48,887 nt of DNA from Hyphochytrium catenoides (Eukaryota > Sar > Hyphochytriomycetes > Hyphochytriales > Hyphochytriaceae). The notes below the pieces were generated by a model, which worked only from the letters and a program-made list of their open reading frames with translations, was not told where the DNA came from and did not search any database. Made by a program: the position numbers and the translations under genes. Below, piece by piece: positions 45,305-48,887 of this stretch (position 1 is its first letter; every line of letters starts with the position of its first letter). The stretch is from assembly GCA_900088475.1 (NCBI GenBank), contig FLMG01002844.1, positions 1 to 48,887 on the forward strand, read 5' to 3'.

Positions 45305-46732
45305 ATGAATGGGGGCATCAACAGGAGAAGTTCCCCTCTACAACTCTTCTTCGCTCTTATTGTGTTGTCTGTTTTGATTCTCCTATATCAGACCTTGCCG
45401 TCAGCTGTCTCCATGCCCGTCCTGAGCCTCCACGCTCGTCTACACCCCAATTCCCCCGCGGGTCGTAGACTCGGATCACCAAGTCGCCCCGGTATACTAC
45501 AGGGGAGGAAGGGCAAGAACAGGGAGGCAAACACTGCTTCTTCTTCCCGATCCATGGGTACAAAAAGAACTGACACTTCAGAAGTTGTGAGGCATCCCCG
45601 TCCTTCTCACGCGGACGACAACGTTCCTCCTCTCCCTCCAGTGCCAAAATTTGTTGCAGAGAGGGGTTATTACAAGGAAGTAGTTCTAGGAAGAACTCAC
45701 AAAGAAGAAAGACGAATCCGGATGCACTATTATGACAGCCATCCTAGGGGTCGACTAGCTAACGGGGAGAAACCTCTACGAACGGTTGTGTTTATCCCCG
45801 GCTTTATGGGGAAAGGGGGAGATCTCGCCGCGGTTGTTCAGCACCTCTTACGGCTTGTTCCCACTTACCTGGACAACCATCGAACCATTATTGTCGAGTT
45901 GCCGGGACGCGGAAAGAGCCAAGATCCCCTCTCCATGTGGGAATACAACCGGCTATCACAAAAAGAACTAAATAAGATTGCGAAGGACTTTCTCAGCATT
46001 GAGCAGATGAAGTCCGCTGTAGAACAGCTCATGGACCAGATAATACCGATCAAGGGTGGCTCTTCTCCCAGCAGACACGATGTGGTGGTCGTTGGTGAGT
46101 CAATGGGAGGCCATATCGCCACATTGCTGGTGGCAGGGGACAAGAGTACAAGCCCAGGTGGAGCTTTGCTTGTAAACCCATACAACGTCGCATCTCGAAA
46201 GAAAACAAAGGGGCAACTGGCTTTTATAGAAAAGGGAGAGAACTGGTTGGCCCCTAAAACTCCGCGGGAATTTGTGAAGCTCATTCGCGCTGCATTTAGC
46301 TCAAAATTCTTAGCTAAAATGAAGACGCAGAGCTCCTTATTTGCTAGGATCATGTCCTTCCTGGAGATAAACGCTGGTAATCGTTGGTTAAAAGCTCTCT
46401 GGCCACTCCTTCATTGGCCACTTCTGGGTTCCCAAAAGAAGCGGATGGCTTACATGGCGGGTGCACTAGAGAGTAAGGAGCTCACAGCGGACAGTTTTAA
46501 GAAAGATATACCTGAAGGGAAGAAGATAGTGGCGCTCCTTGGAGAGGAGGACGGAATCTTCCACCCGAACTCGCGTATTACTATCCGTGGCCGTAAAGAG
46601 GCGGAAGTGCATATTATAAAAAAGGCTGGGCACTCGTTGTTTAAAGAGCGGCCTGACGTGGTAGCAAAGTATCTTCTATCCTTGATCCTCCGAACAGGGT
46701 CCCAAGGAAACAATGCTATCGAAGGCCATTAA
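45305..46732 (+). CDS. Secreted alpha/beta hydrolase, tandem copy 2, intronless
   Basis: A single-exon paralogue of the gene at 40440, collinear over the whole core. The open frame reaches back to an ATG at 45263, but the ATG at 45305 (MNGGINRRSSPLQLFFALIV) aligns with the start of copy 1 and places the signal peptide first, so it is preferred. Numbered from the 45263 ATG, the nucleophile is Ser280 (GESMGGH), the acid Asp430 (GEEDGIFH) and the base His457 (KAGHSLFKERPD). The oxyanion loop is FIPGFMGKGGD. The core is nearly identical in blocks around LANGEKPL, ELPGRGKSQDPLSM and MKSAVEQLMD, whereas the region after the signal peptide has diverged freely. It likely performs the same class of hydrolysis as copy 1. 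Confidence 0.92.
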   Translation: MNGGINRRSSPLQLFFALIVLSVLILLYQTLPSAVSMPVLSLHARLHPNSPAGRRLGSPSRPGILQGRKGKNREANTASSSRSMGTKRTDTSEVVRHPRPSHADDNVPPLPPVPKFVAERGYYKEVVLGRTHKEERRIRMHYYDSHPRGRLANGEKPLRTVVFIPGFMGKGGDLAAVVQHLLRLVPTYLDNHRTIIVELPGRGKSQDPLSMWEYNRLSQKELNKIAKDFLSIEQMKSAVEQLMDQIIPIKGGSSPSRHDVVVVGESMGGHIATLLVAGDKSTSPGGALLVNPYNVASRKKTKGQLAFIEKGENWLAPKTPREFVKLIRAAFSSKFLAKMKTQSSLFARIMSFLEINAGNRWLKALWPLLHWPLLGSQKKRMAYMAGALESKELTADSFKKDIPEGKKIVALLGEEDGIFHPNSRITIRGRKEAEVHIIKKAGHSLFKERPDVVAKYLLSLILRTGSQGNNAIEGH

Positions 46733-47807
46733 ACAACGGCGCTAATTGCGTCAAGAGTTTATAGGCTTCAGATGACCCATCACCTTAAGGCAAATAGCGA
46801 GGCCGCAAAAGCACACACCTCGGACAACTCCCTCGTTCTTGTGGGTTTTAGTGGGCCCGAGATGACTGAAAGGATAAAGCTTCGAAAGCAGCCCTTTCTA
46901 GGCAAATCAAAGAGGTCGATGTCTGCTGAATGTTGGCGTGCCGACCGCAATTCTTTCAAATAGCCTATCGAGGGAGGAAGTAGTAGGAATATTAATGAGA
47001 TCTGATTTTTCTAATCCTAGAGGTAATGCCACTCCTCGGAAGGACCTAGAACCTACACTGCAGGGGGCGCCAGCAAGAAGCCTACTCGGCTGTAGTTGGC
47101 TCCCCAAGGACCTGGCCGTTGGCGCAGCTAATCAAAACTCGCCGTTCAGCAAAGACAGCCTTCGTGCCACTATTTATGACGGCGAAAACGTTTCTAGATG
47201 CGCAGATCTGATGGAAGAGCAGCTTGGGAAAGGGCAGGAAGGCAAAGGCGAACTTGATTCCCGACTCAGTTTCTGGCTGTGTGCGGTTCTAACCCAGGAT
47301 TTATTGTGTTCCGTAACTCTAGCCTAGGTCTCTTACGGTAGAGGACTCCAGGAAGATAGCCTGAGCCCAGCAGGGCTCATGCCGGAGGTCGTGGGTGTTA
47401 GCCATCTAAGTAGGAAAATGGATCTTTACTCGGGCTATTTATACTGAGCTTGAAGCTGTTCGTTGTGTATCTCGTATTACTGGCAAAGAGGAGCCTACCC
47501 AGGGAAGCTTGCGGAGGTAGGACAGAAGAAGCAAGTCAACATTTGTACTACCGGCTCCAGGTCAACGAAAATCCTGAAGACGAAAAGCGAGGGCAACCAT
47601 AATTATAGAAGAGGGACTGAAAGAGCCAATGCAATATAGATGTCCCTTCCCCCTCCGCAAAAGAAACAGTACTAGCTGCTGCTGCTGCAAGCAACAAGCT
47701 GTCATGGCAGCGCTCAGGGAGAGATTAGGAGTAGAGTAAGAGGGAGAGCATGAGAAGAATGGTAAGTTATAGGATGAGAGTGATCGCGATAAAGTAGGTG
47801 AGCTGCG
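46733..47807. other. No gene recognised
   Basis: A plus-strand frame at 46938-47327 (130 codons) is open but has no motif, no signal peptide and no splice support. The segment just after the hydrolase stop resembles the one after copy 1 (a shared TATAGGCT...GACCCATC pattern), so the 3' flank was part of the duplicated unit. Confidence 0.4.
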
Positions 47808-47870
47808 GGTGAGAGCGCCATAATAGACCATCGATCTGACCAACTCGGATGACGGCACGTTCAAGAATAG
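47808..47870 (+). repeat. 63-bp direct repeat, copy 1
   Basis: Identical base for base to 48059-48121. The minus strand reads LNVPSSELVRSMVYYGALT in one frame. The flanks of the two copies differ completely. Confidence 0.95.
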
Positions 47871-48058
47871 GTGGAATATCCAGGGAGGGATATTAGGTTT
47901 TCCTGGCGCGGGTGTAGGATGGGGCTGACCTCCTCCGTCACTTCCAGATTTCCTCGGTCAGCCTCAGCCTCTGCCTCTGCCGCCTGCTCAAAATCTAGAC
48001 ACAGCAGCAACGGATAGAAGAAGCACAGCTGACTAGACCTATGCCTGCCGCAGAACAC

Positions 48059-48121
48059 GGTGAGAGCGCCATAATAGACCATCGATCTGACCAACTCGGA
48101 TGACGGCACGTTCAAGAATAG
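48059..48121 (+). repeat. 63-bp direct repeat, copy 2
   Basis: Second exact copy, 251 bp downstream of the first. On the minus strand it lies in an open frame from 48148 to 47861 that runs through YVASLF into the repeat, then VFCGRHRSS and an acidic AEAEAEAD tail. The frame is unrecognised; it could be an exon of a gene whose other exons I cannot see. Confidence 0.95.
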
Positions 48122-48148
48122 ACTGGCAACATATGCAAATGACATCAC

Positions 48149-48887
48149 AATCAGGTCTCGCTCTCTCCTTTGGTCGTCAGTCTAGATCCCATTCGCATTG
48201 AATTGAGGAAAAGTTTCCTGCTTGCAATCAGCCTCCTGCTTCAGTTTCCGCTTAGCTCTTCTTGTTAGTTATTTGAAGAGGAGTTAGGAGACGGGCATTA
48301 CTAACGGGGCCAAGAGCCTCCTCCCGCTTGACCCAGCTAGGCGACAAGGAGAGCTCACAGGGTAATAATGTCATGCGCCAGTTTGATCCCCCAGCCAGAG
48401 GCTTGTCATTCATCTGCATGCTCTGTCACGTCATCCGGGTGAGCAGATGGAAAGACTTCCTTTACGCACGCTCAACGAGACTCACCGAGTGTATAGGTAG
48501 GAAATCTCCTAGTGAGCAAGAGCGATCCTTTCTGAAAACGGTGGACATAACAACAATGAGAGAGAGAAATAAGAGGATAGAATGTAAATTTATTCCTAGA
48601 GGAGGCATCCGAGACAAGATAGAATATAAAACAAGAGCGAAGAGAGACAAAGAACAAAGAAAAAGTGTCACTAGCTGGCTGAGGATGCCAAGACTGGCAG
48701 CCCTCCATTTAATGAGGATGCGTTCGCTTCCAAGAACGCTATTGTCACAGTGAAGAAGACGAAGATGACGAAGTTTGAACGCAGAAGTCGTCCTCCTTCC
48801 CCAATCTCCCCTCCCCCCTTCTCTCTATCACTCTCTCTCTTTTTCTTTCTCTCTCCTTCTCGTTACCGCTCTCTCTCCACCTCTTTC
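48149..48887. other. No gene recognised
   Basis: The plus-strand frame at 48328-48753 is purine-rich and low in complexity near its end and is not convincing. The last 80 bases are CT-rich low-complexity DNA. Confidence 0.4.

Noticed and set aside
46938-47327. 130-codon plus-strand frame after the second hydrolase
   Set aside because: No homology recognised, no signal peptide and no splice sites; overlapping frames are open too.
48328-48753. 141-codon plus-strand frame near the window end
   Set aside because: Arg/Lys/Glu-rich translation of purine-rich DNA without recognisable domains.

Overview
The window is nuclear DNA from an intron-rich, probably single-celled eukaryote. Nearly every gene is cut into short exons by GT-AG introns of roughly 40-350 nt (plus one GC-AG intron), and the genes are household eukaryotic ones: a class I myosin, derlin, the SAGA/TREX-2 subunit ENY2, the snRNA activator subunit SNAPC3, a TMEM260-type ER glycosyltransferase and methylmalonate-semialdehyde dehydrogenase. 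There is no operon structure, no rRNA or tRNA that I could recognise and no CRISPR array. A stramenopile or related SAR protist would fit the overall look and the FYVE-like insert in the myosin tail, but I cannot prove the lineage. A run of 58 N (32046-32103) marks an assembly gap. Exon boundaries given below were built by hand from reading frame, splice-site phase and family conservation. For the main genes (806-aa TMEM260-like, 1151-aa myosin, 578-aa PDZ/PA protein, 341-aa HAD-like protein, 371-aa ubiquitin-like membrane protein, 244-aa derlin) the exon lengths sum to an intact frame.

Layout. 0.5-1.25 kb (-): a small FABP/lipocalin-like protein. 2.0-2.7 kb (+): a fibronectin type III protein with a WW-like end. 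3.0-6.1 kb (-): methylmalonate-semialdehyde dehydrogenase in 12 exons. 8.4-13.1 kb (+): TMEM260-like membrane glycosyltransferase in 15 exons. 13.9-15.4 kb (+): an unrecognised membrane protein. 15.5-23.1 kb (-): a complete class I myosin in 26 exons with a motor, one IQ motif, a TH1 tail interrupted by a degenerate FYVE-like finger, and a basic helical extension. 23.8-25.0 kb (-): a secreted, probably membrane-anchored HAD-like protein. 26.0-28.4 kb (+): a secreted PDZ plus double-PA-domain protein. 28.5-29.7 kb (-): a ubiquitin-like domain fused to a multi-pass membrane region. 31.3-31.9 kb (-): ENY2. 32.3-34.1 kb (+): SNAPC3. 34.1-35.5 kb (-): derlin. 36.4-37.6 kb: a doubtful small gene. 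38-39.5 kb: decayed repeat DNA. 40.4-46.7 kb (+): two tandem intronless secreted alpha/beta hydrolases, with the remains of a LINE-type endonuclease between them. 47.6-48.2 kb: an exact 63-bp direct repeat in an otherwise anonymous tail.

How the genes relate. They are functionally independent, as expected for eukaryotic nuclear DNA, but many belong to the secretory/endomembrane system: TMEM260-like, derlin, PDZ/PA protein, HAD-like protein, the hydrolase pair and the membrane-bound ubiquitin-like protein. ENY2 and SNAPC3 are transcription factors lying head to head. Gene packing is tight at 3' ends: convergent neighbours finish only about 60-90 bp apart in several places. The last 11 kb differs in character: intronless genes, retroelement debris, repeats and long gene-free stretches.
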